64,000 nucleotides of DNA from positions 62,001 to 126,000 of the forward strand of contig NZ_CP012159.1 in the NCBI RefSeq assembly GCF_001189295.1, given 5' to 3'. Under the pieces are notes generated by a model. It worked only from the letters and a program-made list of their open reading frames with translations, was not told the origin of the DNA and did no database searches. Both the position numbers and the translations under genes were made by a program. The stretch is from Chondromyces crocatus (GTDB lineage: Bacteria > Myxococcota_A > Polyangia > Polyangiales > Polyangiaceae). Below, one piece after another: positions 10,845-21,400 of this stretch (within the stretch, counting starts at the first letter, position 1; every line of letters begins with the position of its first letter).

Positions 10845-12368
10845 ATGGGCATGGAGATGAAGCTCCAGTTCAAGCTGTCCCAGCAGCTGGTGATGACACC
10901 ACAGCTGGTGCAAGCGATTCGGCTGCTGCAGCTCTCGCGGCTTGAGCTGGTGGATGAGATAAGGAAAGAACTCGACGGCAACCCGGTCCTGGCCGATGAC
11001 GGCACCGATCCGAAGCCGAAAGAAAAGGCCGCCGTCACCGATTCTGCGACCACGGTGTCCGAGTTCACGCCGGATGCCCGCCTCGATGTCGATGGAGAGC
11101 GCTTCGAGCGCTCCGACACCGCCCTTCGAGATGCCGAGCGTCGCGCCAAGGAGACGGACTGGGAGCAGTTCCTCGAGAACAGACAGCTTCAGCAGGCGCT
11201 CCCGTCGTTCCGGGGAGGCTTCGAAGAGATGCCTCCCATCGAGCAGAACCTCACCAAAGCGAGCTCACTCCAAGACCACTTGATGTGGCAGCTCCAGCTC
11301 AGCGACTTCGTCGACAACGAGCGCCTGTTCGCGTTGCTGGTGATCGGCAACCTGGACGAACGAGGCTACCTCGATCTCAAGGGTGGCGAAGTAGCCGATG
11401 GAACCAAGTCGCCCGATCTGACGATCTCGGACCTGGCCCGCGAGGCCGGACTCAACCCTGAGGACGCCGAGGAGGTCCTCGCCATGATCCAGCGCTTCGA
11501 CCCCATCGGGGTTGCCGCGCGCGATCTCGCGGAGTGCCTGCGGGTGCAGGCTGAGGTGCTCGGCTTCGACGATGTCGAGATGGCCATCATCAAGGACCAC
11601 CTCCACAACGTGGAGCGACGAAACTTCGGCGCGATCGCCAAGGCGCTGAAGATCGCTCTGGAGGAGGTCTACGAGTCCGTCCAGGAGATCCAGAAGCTCG
11701 AGAGCGTACCTGCTCGGAACTTCGCCGAGATCGACGAGAAGACGATCGCCATCACCCCGGACGTCTACGTCATCAAGGATGGTGACCAGTTCGTGGTCAC
11801 CGACAACGACAAGGGGCTCCAGCGGCTCTACATCAACGAGGGCCTTGCGCAGAAGATGCTGAAGGACCCCAAAGCCAAGGAGTTCATCAGCGAGAAGCTT
11901 CGCAGCGCTCAGTGGTTGATCCGCGCCATCGAGCAGCGACGGCGCACGATCATCAAGGTCACCGAGTGCATCGTGGAGAAGCAGCGAGAGTTCCTCGAGC
12001 GAGGCGTCGCCTACCTGAAGCCGATGATCCTCCGGGATGTCGCCGAGTCGGTGGGGATGCACGAGTCGACGATCTCGCGTGTGACCTCGAACAAGTACGT
12101 GCACACACCGCAGGGACTGTTCGAGCTGAAGTACTTCTTCAATTCATCCATCCACCGCGTGGCCGACGAGGACATCGCTTCGGAAAGCGTGAAGCAGGCG
12201 ATCAAGAAGATCATTGCTTCCGAGGACAAGAGCAATCCCCACAGCGATCAGGCCATCGTCAAAATCCTCGAGGATCAGGACGGCATCAAGATCGCGCGAC
12301 GCACGGTCGCCAAGTACCGCGAGATGCTCGGCATCCTCAGCTCCTCGAAGCGCAAGAAGATGTTCTGA
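10845..12368 (+). CDS. rpoN: RNA polymerase sigma-54 factor RpoN
   Basis: 507 residues, full length for the family. The Gln/Leu-rich region I, KLQFKLSQQLVMTPQLVQAI (residues 6-25), contacts enhancer-binding AAA+ activators. Region III holds the helix-turn-helix LRDVAESVGMHESTISRVTS (residues near 390-410), and the RpoN box ARRTVAKYRE (484-493) recognises the -24 element. RpoN directs RNA polymerase to -24/-12 promoters, and myxobacteria use it heavily in development and motility control. Two unknown genes follow on the same strand with gaps of 20 and 51 bp. GGGGAGGAG precedes the ATG. Confidence 0.98.
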   Translation: MGMEMKLQFKLSQQLVMTPQLVQAIRLLQLSRLELVDEIRKELDGNPVLADDGTDPKPKEKAAVTDSATTVSEFTPDARLDVDGERFERSDTALRDAERRAKETDWEQFLENRQLQQALPSFRGGFEEMPPIEQNLTKASSLQDHLMWQLQLSDFVDNERLFALLVIGNLDERGYLDLKGGEVADGTKSPDLTISDLAREAGLNPEDAEEVLAMIQRFDPIGVAARDLAECLRVQAEVLGFDDVEMAIIKDHLHNVERRNFGAIAKALKIALEEVYESVQEIQKLESVPARNFAEIDEKTIAITPDVYVIKDGDQFVVTDNDKGLQRLYINEGLAQKMLKDPKAKEFISEKLRSAQWLIRAIEQRRRTIIKVTECIVEKQREFLERGVAYLKPMILRDVAESVGMHESTISRVTSNKYVHTPQGLFELKYFFNSSIHRVADEDIASESVKQAIKKIIASEDKSNPHSDQAIVKILEDQDGIKIARRTVAKYREMLGILSSSKRKKMF

Positions 12369-12388
12369 GCCCGCTTTCGAGCGCCTGC

Positions 12389-13333
12389 ATGGAAAGCTCT
12401 ACGTTCACCTCCACGGCGCTCTTCGAGCGCTTTTTTGCTCCCCTCTACCCCCAGGATGCGCTCGCGGATCTCGGGCTAGCCCGCGCCACCGACGCAAACC
12501 CCGCCGGGAATCCCTCGATCTTGAAGCAGCTCGAGGAGGCGGCCACGATCTTTGCCAAGCTCGCCCCGGCGGCGCTGGGGCTACCGGAGCTCGCGCTCGA
12601 CTTCTCCGATGATTCGGTTCATCGACTCGCCGCAGCGCTGAGTCGCGAGCGCCGTGACCAGTGGCTCGCGCCACCTGCACCCGACCAGCCCCCGCTCCTC
12701 GTCACCTTGGTCATCCACGGTGCTCTCTACGTCGGCGCGTGCATCGTGAAGAACCACGGGGGTCAGTGGCAGGTGCGACGACCCCTCTGGGAGTCGCAGG
12801 TCCGTCTGGACTCTTCTGCCGGGTCGGCCGATCTTGCCATCTTCCACTGGTGGCTGAAGGCCCTCTCGGACGAAGAGGTCGACAAAGGCAGGCTGGCCGA
12901 CCGTTACCGCACCCACGTGGAGGTCCCCACCTTCGATCCGGAGCGGCTCCCCGTCATCGCCTCAGCCGACCGCCGGCTACCCAGGCTGGCCAAGGTCCGC
13001 TACGACCTGCTCTACAAGCATCTTCGAGCGCACCTCCCTGAGCTCCGGAGTGTGGGAGACGACTTCCCCTCCCCCGAACGCTTCGATGAGATGGGCTTCC
13101 GGTGGCTCGACTTTCTGCTGCTCGGAGGCGGACGAATGCTCCTCCTGCACGGTCCTGGCGCGCAGGGCGTTCACCTGTTCTGGATGGACCTGGGCGGGTT
13201 CGTCCAGTCTGCGTTCTACCAGGCGGATGCCTTTCCAGAGCACGTCGTTCAGGTCGAAGACGATCGCCTGCAAGTCATCGTGTCCATCTCTGGCCAGCCC
13301 CGGATGCACGAGATGCTCTGGTGGGGGACCTAG
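12389..13333 (+). CDS. Hypothetical protein, second gene behind rpoN
   Basis: 314 residues, soluble, no signal peptide or membrane segment. I do not recognise the family. It is leucine- and acid-rich with a mixed alpha/beta look (PLLVTLVIHGALYVGACIVK; FRWLDFLLLGGGRMLLLHGP) and several Trp pairs (IFHWWLKAL, MLWWGT at the end). The ATG at 12389 lies 20 bp after the rpoN stop; a long upstream extension of the frame runs inside rpoN and is not credible. Its spacing suggests cotranscription with rpoN and the next gene, and it resembles that gene in size class and style (a sheet-rich N-half and an LLxxxLRxxLP-type C-half). Confidence 0.65.
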   Translation: MESSTFTSTALFERFFAPLYPQDALADLGLARATDANPAGNPSILKQLEEAATIFAKLAPAALGLPELALDFSDDSVHRLAAALSRERRDQWLAPPAPDQPPLLVTLVIHGALYVGACIVKNHGGQWQVRRPLWESQVRLDSSAGSADLAIFHWWLKALSDEEVDKGRLADRYRTHVEVPTFDPERLPVIASADRRLPRLAKVRYDLLYKHLRAHLPELRSVGDDFPSPERFDEMGFRWLDFLLLGGGRMLLLHGPGAQGVHLFWMDLGGFVQSAFYQADAFPEHVVQVEDDRLQVIVSISGQPRMHEMLWWGT

Positions 13334-13384
13334 CCTCGCTGGAAGCGCTGGCGCCCGCCACAGCCCCGACGCTAGGCTCCGCGC

Positions 13385-14464
13385 GTGCTCGCGCCTGACG
13401 TCCGACTCGAGGGGTACACCGCGACCGACTGGCTCCGCGTTCTCTCCCTCTTCCAGCCGAAGCACGCCGTCGACGAGACGGGCTCGTTCAAGCGCTTGCC
13501 GGGCGGGGTCGTGGCGATCCACACCGCGGGGCGCCTGCGGAAGCTCGTGCACACCCAGGTCGGCAGGCTGCAGATCGAGACGGCCGCCCTCTCCTCGCAG
13601 ACGGCGTCCGAGCTCGAGCAGGCTCCAGGGACGTCGCTCGTCTCGGCAGAGCTGCTGGCCGAAAAGCACCACGCCCGCTGGGCCCTCTCCCTCGAGAGCG
13701 GCACCCTCGAGACCATCATGGAGCAGTTCGGATCGCAGGTGCGGCGGGGAGACGATCTCTCCACACAGACCCTGCTCCTCGCCCAGCTGTTCCACAGACA
13801 GTACCAGGACAACCGGATCGACCTCTGGCCGCGCCTGCGGGGTGTGCCCCTGCCGACGGCCGGCATGGTGCGAGGAACGATCGACTCCGTGTGCCCGATC
13901 GGCAAGACCATGTTGATCGGCCTCTTCGAGAAGGGAGAGCTGTGGACCTGCATCGCCCTCCGGAGAGGCTCGCGTGGCTTCAACCTCATCCTCGGTCCCG
14001 ATGAGGTTCGGGAGGACATGGGGCTGCTCTCAGGGGACTGGCGTCGTGATTACCGGCACCTCGGCCGCGCCATCGAGCACCGAGCAGGCCCGCTCTCCTT
14101 CGGTTGCTTCGCCGAAGCATCCACCTTCAAGAGCCTCGAAGTCGATCCCAGCCCTGGCGCCTGGGCGCGCGCCGTCGCCGTACGAGAAGTCATCCTCTCT
14201 CCGGTCACTCCTGCCCTCGGCATCCCCCTGGGGATCGATGCGGGGCGTGCTGCGCTCGCCGCCTTGAGGAACGTGGTGGAGCGGGTCGATCCGGCCGGCG
14301 TGGTCACCAGCAGCTGGGAGCGAAGCTGGGTTCATCAGCACGCTCCTCAGATGTCCGACACGATGCGCTCCGTACTGGAATGGACGCGTCGTGAGGACCT
14401 GACTGCGGTTCTCGGCTTCCACCCCCTCGAACTGCTGCGTCGGCTGCTCAGCCGCGAACGATGA
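13385..14464 (+). CDS. Hypothetical protein, third gene behind rpoN
   Basis: 359 residues from a GTG start; soluble and not recognised. It contains mixed alpha/beta segments such as GVVAIHTAGRLRKLVHTQVGRL and ILSPVTPALGIPLGIDAGRAA. The central region TMLIGLFEKGELWTCIALRRGSRGFNLILGPDEVREDMG reads as an antiparallel sheet. It lies 51 bp after the previous gene and converges with the minus-strand gene ending at 14477, leaving 12 bp. Context (rpoN and two unknown genes in a row) suggests a shared transcript but not a shared function. Confidence 0.65.
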   Translation: MLAPDVRLEGYTATDWLRVLSLFQPKHAVDETGSFKRLPGGVVAIHTAGRLRKLVHTQVGRLQIETAALSSQTASELEQAPGTSLVSAELLAEKHHARWALSLESGTLETIMEQFGSQVRRGDDLSTQTLLLAQLFHRQYQDNRIDLWPRLRGVPLPTAGMVRGTIDSVCPIGKTMLIGLFEKGELWTCIALRRGSRGFNLILGPDEVREDMGLLSGDWRRDYRHLGRAIEHRAGPLSFGCFAEASTFKSLEVDPSPGAWARAVAVREVILSPVTPALGIPLGIDAGRAALAALRNVVERVDPAGVVTSSWERSWVHQHAPQMSDTMRSVLEWTRREDLTAVLGFHPLELLRRLLSRER

Positions 14465-14476
14465 GCCGGTCAGGGC

Positions 14477-15268
14477 TCATTGCGGCAATGAGACCCTCGA
14501 CCTGACCCGCAGCGGAGGTCGCCTCTCCAGCAGCTCGGCGGCAGCTGCCCGCACCTGGCGCGGGACGTCGGACGCAGCCGCAACCTGCATCAATTCTGGC
14601 CGGATCAGCAGCCGCACCAGCGGCACCGCGATCTCGGCCGGGGAGCCCGGGTTCTGCACCACGGTCATCCTGACACGCGGCCGTTGAGACCACCTGGGGT
14701 GCCGGGCAATCTCGCAGATCGCCTCGATGTACGCCGGGCGGCGCGCCGCCATCCGGATCACATCGTCCTCGGTGAGCCGGGGATTGCCCAGCAGGTTCCT
14801 CACCACGAGCGGATGTGGATCACGCAACAGTGAGTCCAGCGCAGCGCGGCTGGGTCGACGCGCGAGGGCCCGTCGCTCACCCAGCGTCAGCACCCGACCC
14901 GTCGCCGACGTCGCGAGCAACCGCTCATCGCTCGTGTTTCGCTCACGAGCATCCTGACCGCGGCGCGGGCGCCGCAAGAGCCGACCCAGGGGGAGCAAGG
15001 CCGCCGTCGCCGCGACCTCCCTCAACGACTCGACACGCTCGCCAATCCCGGGGTCGCTGAGCGTCGGCATGATGGCGCCCAGAATCTCTCGCGCGACAGC
15101 ATCGGCTTGCTCCGCTGCGCCGCAGATCTCGTCGAGTGCAGCGGCCAGCTCCACCAGCGGGGCATCGAGAACATCGCGTCTCAGCACGGCCACCCGGAGC
15201 TCCACCTCCTTGACTGCGGAGGCAGCCGTACGCCAACGCCGGACCAGATTTCTCGAAACGCTCCCCAT
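14477..15268 (-). CDS. Hypothetical all-helical repeat protein
   Basis: 263 residues. The N-terminal 70 are long charged helices (EVELRVAVLRRDVLDAPLVE). The C-terminal half has HEAT-like repeats, about 35 residues each, of the form LLRDPHPLVVRNLLGNPRLTEDDVIRMAARRP followed by ARHPRWSQRPRVRMTVVQNPGSP. Such repeats usually serve as protein-binding scaffolds. The gene is divergent from the hydrolase gene at 15450. No signal peptide. The specific partner is unknown. Confidence 0.65.
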   Translation of the reverse strand: MGSVSRNLVRRWRTAASAVKEVELRVAVLRRDVLDAPLVELAAALDEICGAAEQADAVAREILGAIMPTLSDPGIGERVESLREVAATAALLPLGRLLRRPRRGQDARERNTSDERLLATSATGRVLTLGERRALARRPSRAALDSLLRDPHPLVVRNLLGNPRLTEDDVIRMAARRPAYIEAICEIARHPRWSQRPRVRMTVVQNPGSPAEIAVPLVRLLIRPELMQVAAASDVPRQVRAAAAELLERRPPLRVRSRVSLPQ

Positions 15269-15449
15269 GCTTCAACGATAACGCAAGCGTACAGGTGCAT
15301 GGCGTGGATCGGCGTGGACGAGCTGGCTCGAGGGAGTATTCTGCCCTCCCACAGCGGAACCTTGTCCGCGAATAGACGCAGAGCGCGTCTGCCATCGTCA
15401 CCCTGCGGTAGGTGCCCACGCCACACCGCCGATGCCAACGGAAGGCGCA

Positions 15450-16124
15450 ATGACCGAAAAGATAACCTTCACGTCGAAGACAGGTGAGCTCCTGACGGGC
15501 GAGCTCGTTCTACCGCAGGGGGCAGACAAGGCGCCTGCCGTGGTGCTGATCCAGGAGTGGTGGGGCGTGAACGATCACATCCGCTCATTGCTCGAGCGGC
15601 TCGCTGCAGCAGGGTTCATCGCCCTCGCGCCCGACCTCTACCATGGTCAGGTCACGCGCGACGCAGAGGAAGCTGGCCGGCTCATGACGGCGCTCGACAA
15701 GCCCCGTGCGCTCGGCGAGATCGCAGCCGCTGTCCAGCATGTCACCACACTCCCGCGCAGCAACGGCCGCGTCGGCGTCATGGGTTTCTGCATGGGAGGT
15801 GCGTTCGCGTTTGCAGCCGCGGCAACCGTCCCCGAGCTCGGCGCCGTCGTTCCATTTTACGGCATCCCCACGCCCGCCCCCGACTACACCACGGTGCGCG
15901 CTCCCGTCCTCGCTCATTTCGCGGCACGCGATGAATGGGCCAAGGCCTCCGATGCCGACCAGCTGAAGAGACAGCTCGAGTCCCTCGGCAAGTCCATGGA
16001 GCTTCATGTCTACGATGCCAATCACGCGTTCATGAACGATACTCGCCCCGAGGTGTACCACCCTGAAGCGGCAAAGCTTGCGTGGGACCGCAGCCTGGAG
16101 TTCCTCCGCACGCACCTCGGATGA
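15450..16124 (+). CDS. Dienelactone hydrolase family protein
   Basis: 224 residues, normal for the family of alpha/beta hydrolases with a Cys-Asp-His triad. The nucleophile elbow is GVMGFCMGG (Cys in place of Ser), the Asp lies in HFAARDEW, and the His in YDANHAFMND. PAVVLIQEWWGVNDHIR is the usual family block near the N-terminus. Classic members open dienelactones in chlorocatechol breakdown, but most chromosomal homologues act on unknown esters or lactones. The ATG at 15450 is preferred because GGAAGG precedes it; an in-frame ATG at 15432 would add six residues. Confidence 0.9.
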   Translation: MTEKITFTSKTGELLTGELVLPQGADKAPAVVLIQEWWGVNDHIRSLLERLAAAGFIALAPDLYHGQVTRDAEEAGRLMTALDKPRALGEIAAAVQHVTTLPRSNGRVGVMGFCMGGAFAFAAAATVPELGAVVPFYGIPTPAPDYTTVRAPVLAHFAARDEWAKASDADQLKRQLESLGKSMELHVYDANHAFMNDTRPEVYHPEAAKLAWDRSLEFLRTHLG

Positions 16125-16311
16125 ATGGCGCTTCGCCGCACACGCTCGGACCGCTGCGCGCTCCGGGCTCCCCTTCCAGCATCGCTGGGTCCTGGTTCGT
16201 CCTGCAAACGAAGGCGAAAACACTGCCCCGGACAGAGCGCGAGGCCTGTCGACTGACGAAGACTGGCGGGCAGCGGAATGATGGATTTATGCTCTCTCAG
16301 CAGCGGCTGCC

Positions 16312-16887
16312 ATGAAGATCAAGGGCTCAGCCCTCATCCATACCCGTAACTTTTTGAACAAGAGCTGGGGCTCCGAGCTGACCACTGCCTTGATGGCCAA
16401 GCTCCCTCCGGCCTCGCGCGAGATCTTCGGTTCGGATCGGCTCACCAGTTACGGCTGGTACCCCGTCTCGGTGTGGAACGCCGTGGTCGACGAAGCCGCA
16501 CGCTGGCCCGGTAAGAGCGGGCCATCCATCGTGCGAGACATCGCTCAGTACGTGTCCCAGCAAGACCTCACGCTCGCCCACAAAGTCCTGCTCAAGCTCG
16601 GCACCCCGGCACTCGTCATGCGCCAGGGCAGCGTCTTCTGGAGCACGTACTTCAACGGCGGCGATCTGATCGCCCACCAGATCAGCGACCGACGCTTCAG
16701 GATGATCCTGCACCTGGGCACGGACTCGTCCAACGACCCCGGTCGCCTCACCTGCCGGGAAGCCGTCACCGGCTGGCAGGAGAACGCCATCCGGCTGTCG
16801 GGAGGCTACGGGGGCCAGAGCATCCACGTGAAATGCAGGTTCGAGCGTCACCCAGTCTGCGAGTACGACGTGAGCTGGTCCCGCTGA
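16312..16887 (+). CDS. Myxobacterial TIGR02265/V4R-like protein of unknown function
   Basis: 191 residues. The layout resembles the roughly 200-residue TIGR02265 (DUF2378) proteins abundant in myxobacteria and the related V4R/heme-NO-binding fold: an N-terminal block ending RLTSYGWYPVSVWNAVVDE, a central helical part, the motif SVFWSTYFNGGDLIAHQ, and a final CRFERHPVCEYDVSWS strand pair. These are thought to be small-ligand-binding or signalling modules; no member of this group is well understood. It stands alone, with the cNMP-binding methyltransferase gene converging from the other side. Confidence 0.55.
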   Translation: MKIKGSALIHTRNFLNKSWGSELTTALMAKLPPASREIFGSDRLTSYGWYPVSVWNAVVDEAARWPGKSGPSIVRDIAQYVSQQDLTLAHKVLLKLGTPALVMRQGSVFWSTYFNGGDLIAHQISDRRFRMILHLGTDSSNDPGRLTCREAVTGWQENAIRLSGGYGGQSIHVKCRFERHPVCEYDVSWSR

Positions 16888-16915
16888 GCGCCCGACAGCG
16901 CTCAGCGCATCCCTC

Positions 16916-18370
16916 TCACGGCTTCTGAGCGATCGCGAACAGGTTGACCCCTGCATCCTCAGTGCGCACCGTGAGACGCGCACCCTGGAATTTCGAGCGC
17001 GAGAACATCGTGTGCATGTCCTCCGCCGTCCGGTGGATGAGCTCCCACTCCACGACGTGATCCATGAACGCCTTGTTCGGGTTCGAGGCCTCGAAGTTCC
17101 CGATGACGGCCATGCCACCTGGCAACAGGCGATCGTAGATCCAGTCGATCATCTTGATCACCAGCTCGTCTCGCAAATAGTCCGTCAGCCCGATGCTGTA
17201 GATCAGGTGCTGAGGTTGCAGCATGGTGTTCCCACGACCGTGAGCCAGCCGCACCACGTTGTCCTGCGTGAAGCTGAAGTGCTCCTTGACTCCGAGCACA
17301 TCAGCGATCCCGGCGGCATAGGTCAGCGCCTGGTTGTCGATGTCGATGCACGTCGCCTTCAGGTCCGGTAGTGGTGGACCTGAGAACAGATCGAACAGTT
17401 CCCTGGCTGGCCCGCTCGCGAGGCTCGTCACCGACATGGTGCCCCCAGCATTGGCGCGCAGCGCGTCCTGGATCACCGCGCTCAAGACGCCGCGTCGGTT
17501 CTTCACCGCGCGGCAAGCCGCAATGTCCAGCGCCCAGCGATCGATGTAACGGCCGAGTCGGCCATCACCAGCCGGCTCGTCGTTGTAGATCATCTCGATG
17601 GTGAAGAAGTCCCCGGCATACCCACGCGGCTTCATGTAGGCCCGCTCGAGGAGACGGCTCAGCATGAAGAACGAGAACGTCTCCCGGAAGACGTAGGCAC
17701 CGAGCCCCTTCTCCAGGTGCCGATCGGACACGATCTGATCGCGCAGGCGGTTCATCATCATGGAGCAGGCGCTGCTCACCTTCGCCTGGATCTCGGGCTC
17801 ACCCGCTTTGCCAGCCTTCACGAGCCGGTCGGCGCCCATCATCTCGGTCTTGAACTCTTCGACCGCCTCCACGAGCTTCGGGGGAAGATCGGTCGTCCCC
17901 ACCTGGCCGGTCCGGACACCATGGAACCGCCTGACCTGCGGGACGTCTTCCACGAGCAATGGCGGCAGCATCGCCGTGTTCTCACGCAGCCGCTTGGCGA
18001 GCATCACCGCGAGCGACTGGTAGAACCGCGCTGCCAGGCCTGGCACCGAGCCCAGCAAGGAGTGGACGTAGGTCCCCTCGATGACGTCGACCTCCGTCTC
18101 CTCTCTGGCCACCACCGAGGCACTCGCGGCCGCGCTCTCCAGAAAAGACACTTCGCCGAACACCGCGCCGGGCCCGAGCTGTCGGATGCCCACGCCCCGC
18201 CCGAGGTGAGCCACCTCGACGCCGGCGATCCCGCTCTTGATGACGAAGACCGCCTGACGACGGGATCCCTCTTCGAGAATCAGCTCGCCGGGCTTGTAGC
18301 GGACACGAACTGCGCGCTCGAGGAGCAGCCGCTCGTCATCCTGCGTCAGAAACTCGAACCCTACGCTCAT
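16916..18370 (-). CDS. Cyclic-nucleotide-binding domain fused to a SAM-dependent methyltransferase
   Basis: 484 residues. Residues 1-130 are a Crp-type cNMP-binding domain (YKPGELILEEGSRRQAVFVI, GPGAVFGEVSFLE in the phosphate-binding cassette). No helix-turn-helix follows. Instead a helical middle region leads to a class I methyltransferase with SLASGPARELFDLF as the SAM-binding loop and CIDIDNQAL as the acidic strand-2 motif. Proteins of this architecture are sometimes annotated as 3-hydroxypalmitate methyl ester (PhcB-like) synthases; that is only a suggestion. The ATG at 18370 has GGAG 6 nt upstream, and the longer frame to 18589 has no support. It is last in a possible minus-strand set with the two genes upstream. 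Confidence 0.75.
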   Translation of the reverse strand: MSVGFEFLTQDDERLLLERAVRVRYKPGELILEEGSRRQAVFVIKSGIAGVEVAHLGRGVGIRQLGPGAVFGEVSFLESAAASASVVAREETEVDVIEGTYVHSLLGSVPGLAARFYQSLAVMLAKRLRENTAMLPPLLVEDVPQVRRFHGVRTGQVGTTDLPPKLVEAVEEFKTEMMGADRLVKAGKAGEPEIQAKVSSACSMMMNRLRDQIVSDRHLEKGLGAYVFRETFSFFMLSRLLERAYMKPRGYAGDFFTIEMIYNDEPAGDGRLGRYIDRWALDIAACRAVKNRRGVLSAVIQDALRANAGGTMSVTSLASGPARELFDLFSGPPLPDLKATCIDIDNQALTYAAGIADVLGVKEHFSFTQDNVVRLAHGRGNTMLQPQHLIYSIGLTDYLRDELVIKMIDWIYDRLLPGGMAVIGNFEASNPNKAFMDHVVEWELIHRTAEDMHTMFSRSKFQGARLTVRTEDAGVNLFAIAQKP

Positions 18371-18495
18371 CGTATCTCCGACAACCAGTCCCGTGTCCGC
18401 GGGAGCCTGAGCCGGAGGCCCTGCGCACCGGACGGTTGCTTTCTGGTTCGCATTCCGTCGGTCGAGGGCCTCGGCTCGTACGAGAGGACGAACTG

Positions 18496-21400
18496 CTAGG
18501 GCACGTTGGGCGCGCCAGGGGTGATGGTAGTCGAGAACGCCCAATCCGAGGCGGCATTGTTGGTGTCCACGCCATCCGGAATCCGGCATAGCGACCCGGC
18601 CACCGTGTTGCTGTCGGCAACGGATGTCGGAAGCGGTGTCCCCTCGACCAGGCTGACCGTGCCCACGTTGGGGATGTTCACGGAGGTGATGGATCCCTCG
18701 TAGGAGAGCGCATCCACGAGCGTCCCCGTGATGGTGTTGACCAGCGCGATGCCATCGGGCGCACCATTCTGGATCCTGTCGGACTGGCTACCCGTGAAGT
18801 TGATCTTCAGCGCTGTCGCCGGCACCTGCACGGCCGTGCTTCCAACCACCAGGTACTGACCCGCCGCGAGCGTTCCCGCGGACGCGAGGCTGATCGTGCC
18901 GTAGACCGAGTTGTTCGACCCGTTCACGAGCACCACGGCATACCCCGCGAGATCCACGGGCGCACCGGTCCCGTTGTAGATCTCCACGAACTCGGCACCG
19001 TCTGCGCCCACCTGGTCGTAGTCCACCTCGTTGATGACGAGGCCACCCATCGGCGCCACCACCTCGAGCGTCGACGTCAAGGTGACGGCGCCCAGCGTCG
19101 CGCTCACCGTCACCATGCTCTCCACGTCGGCGTCGACATAGTCGAAGCTCGCGCTGACCTGACCCGCTCCCACGGTCACCGTGCCAGGGACGGTCCCCGC
19201 CCCGGGCGGCGTCACGGCCAGCGTCACGACCGTACCCCCCGCCGGAGCCGGCAGATCCAGGGTGACGGTCAGCGCGATGGAACCACCTGGCGCCACCGTC
19301 CCCGAGGGCGGGGTGAGCGACGCCAGCGTCGGAAGCTCCGCAGGCCCGAGGACCCTGACGTCAGCCGTGAGCGACACCGCATCGAGCGACGCCATCAACG
19401 TCACCGATGGCGCTGCCGTCACACCATCCACCAGCACCACAGCGCTCGTCGCGCCAGCCGGCACCACGACGCCACCGCCCACCACATTGATCGCAGGATC
19501 GGCGGACACCACCGAGACGGGCGTATCCACCAGCGCCGCGTGGGACAGCGTCACCGTGAGGGGCGTCGGGGTGGTCGGCACACCCGTCTCGCCCTCGTAC
19601 ACATAGGAGAGGGGAGGCCCGAAGCTGGACAGCGTGGGGGGACCGAGCACGATGTCGCTCGCTCCCCGCACCTCGAGCTTGAAGGTGTTGTTGCGGTAGT
19701 TGAGGACCCCGCGCACGGCCGTGAACGTCGTCCCCACCTGCGGGAACGGGCTCACCAGGTACATCAGGTCGTTCACCCTCAGGTTCCCGTTGAGGATGAA
19801 CTCGTTGTACATCAGGTCCAGGCCGATCACCGACACGTCGTGCACCTCGACGAGCACCCCTTCGAGTGGCCGAGCTGTCGCACTCGCCACCAAGCTCGCC
19901 GTCGACGCGACCACCGGAGGCGGCAGCGCTTCGTTCTGAGACTGTTCGACGACCGCCACCGGGGAGGTGAGCTGAATCTGCCCGTAATAGTCGGACACCA
20001 GCGCGCTGGTCAGCGAGACCCGGTCTCCGACGGCGATCCCCGTCGACGACCCGAACACGTAGACACCCGAGTTCGCCGAGCCCTGGTAGCCCGCATCCCC
20101 CGGCTTGACCTGGAGGAAGTACCCCCCGGTGTGGCGCCCGGTGACCAGCGCATTGCTGACCGAGACCGTCGATCCCACCGTGACCGTGCCACTCTTGATG
20201 GCGTAGATCGTCGCGGGGCAGCCCGCCGACCCGGGGTTGTAGTCGTTCGGGCACGGATCGCAGACGTCGCCCTTGCCGTCGTTGTCTGCATCCTCCTGAC
20301 CGGGATTCGCGACCGTCGGACAGTTGTCGATCGCGTTCGGGATGCCGTCACCGTCGGTGTCGTTGGGATCGGGCACGTTGCAGAGCGTCGTCCCGGCATC
20401 CATCGGGCAGACGTCGCAGGCATCGCCCAGTCCATCGTTGTCCTGATCGGCCTGCCTCCCGCCGTCCAGTGGCCGGACCGGGTTGAAGACCGACGGGCAG
20501 TTGTCCTCCGCGTTCGGCACCCCGTCCCCGTCGAGATCGTCGGCCGAGGGCTCTCCGGAGTAGAGGCTCGATCCCTGCACCGAAGCATTCGTCGCGGAGC
20601 GCTTCGGGGCACAGAGGGGCTCACGCTCGGGCTCCCCGCAGAAGAACGCGGGATAGATCGACGCGCCTGCGCTCGTCGCGAGCTGCTCCAGCGACATCCC
20701 GATGTCACCGCTCAAGCAGAGCTGCTTGTCAGACCCGCAGACATCCATGTTGTCGCAGGAGCCGGTCGCCGGGATGGCCGCAATCACGGCCGCATCGCCG
20801 TAGAGCGCCTTCCCACCACGCAGCACGAGCGTCACGTCCTGAGGGTCGGCGTCGATGATGGCACGGTGGTTCACGCGGACACGACCGTCGAAGATCGCGA
20901 TGTCGCCCACCTTGCCTGGTGCGAGCACGCCGATGACGTCGTCCGTACCCGTGACCGCGGCGGCGGCGGAGGTCGTCATCCGCCACAGATCCTCGTCCGT
21001 GAAGAAGTTCCCGTAGTAGTTTTTGTTCAGGTTGTCGGCGCAGCGCAGCTCGCGCAGCACGTTCATCGAACCCGTCGCCACCCAGTCCGTGCCCAGCGCG
21101 ATCTGCACCCCGAGTCGCGCTGCGGCCGTCACCACCGCCGTGTCGCCGTAGAGCGTGATGTTCGAGCGTGGCGACCAGATGAGCGACGTCCCGTTCGCCG
21201 CCATCGCGGCATAGTCGGCGGCGACCAGACCCACGCCATGAATGAAGGCGCTCTGGGGCTGGACGATGTTGTTCGGATCGGTGTTCAGGCAGATGAACTC
21301 GTTGCGGGCCGACGTCTCGATCCCCTCGGCCACGTGCGGCAGGTACGCAGACTCCCCGGCGATGTCCGCCTGGGTGACCATGCCCGGGTAGTTACAGCCC

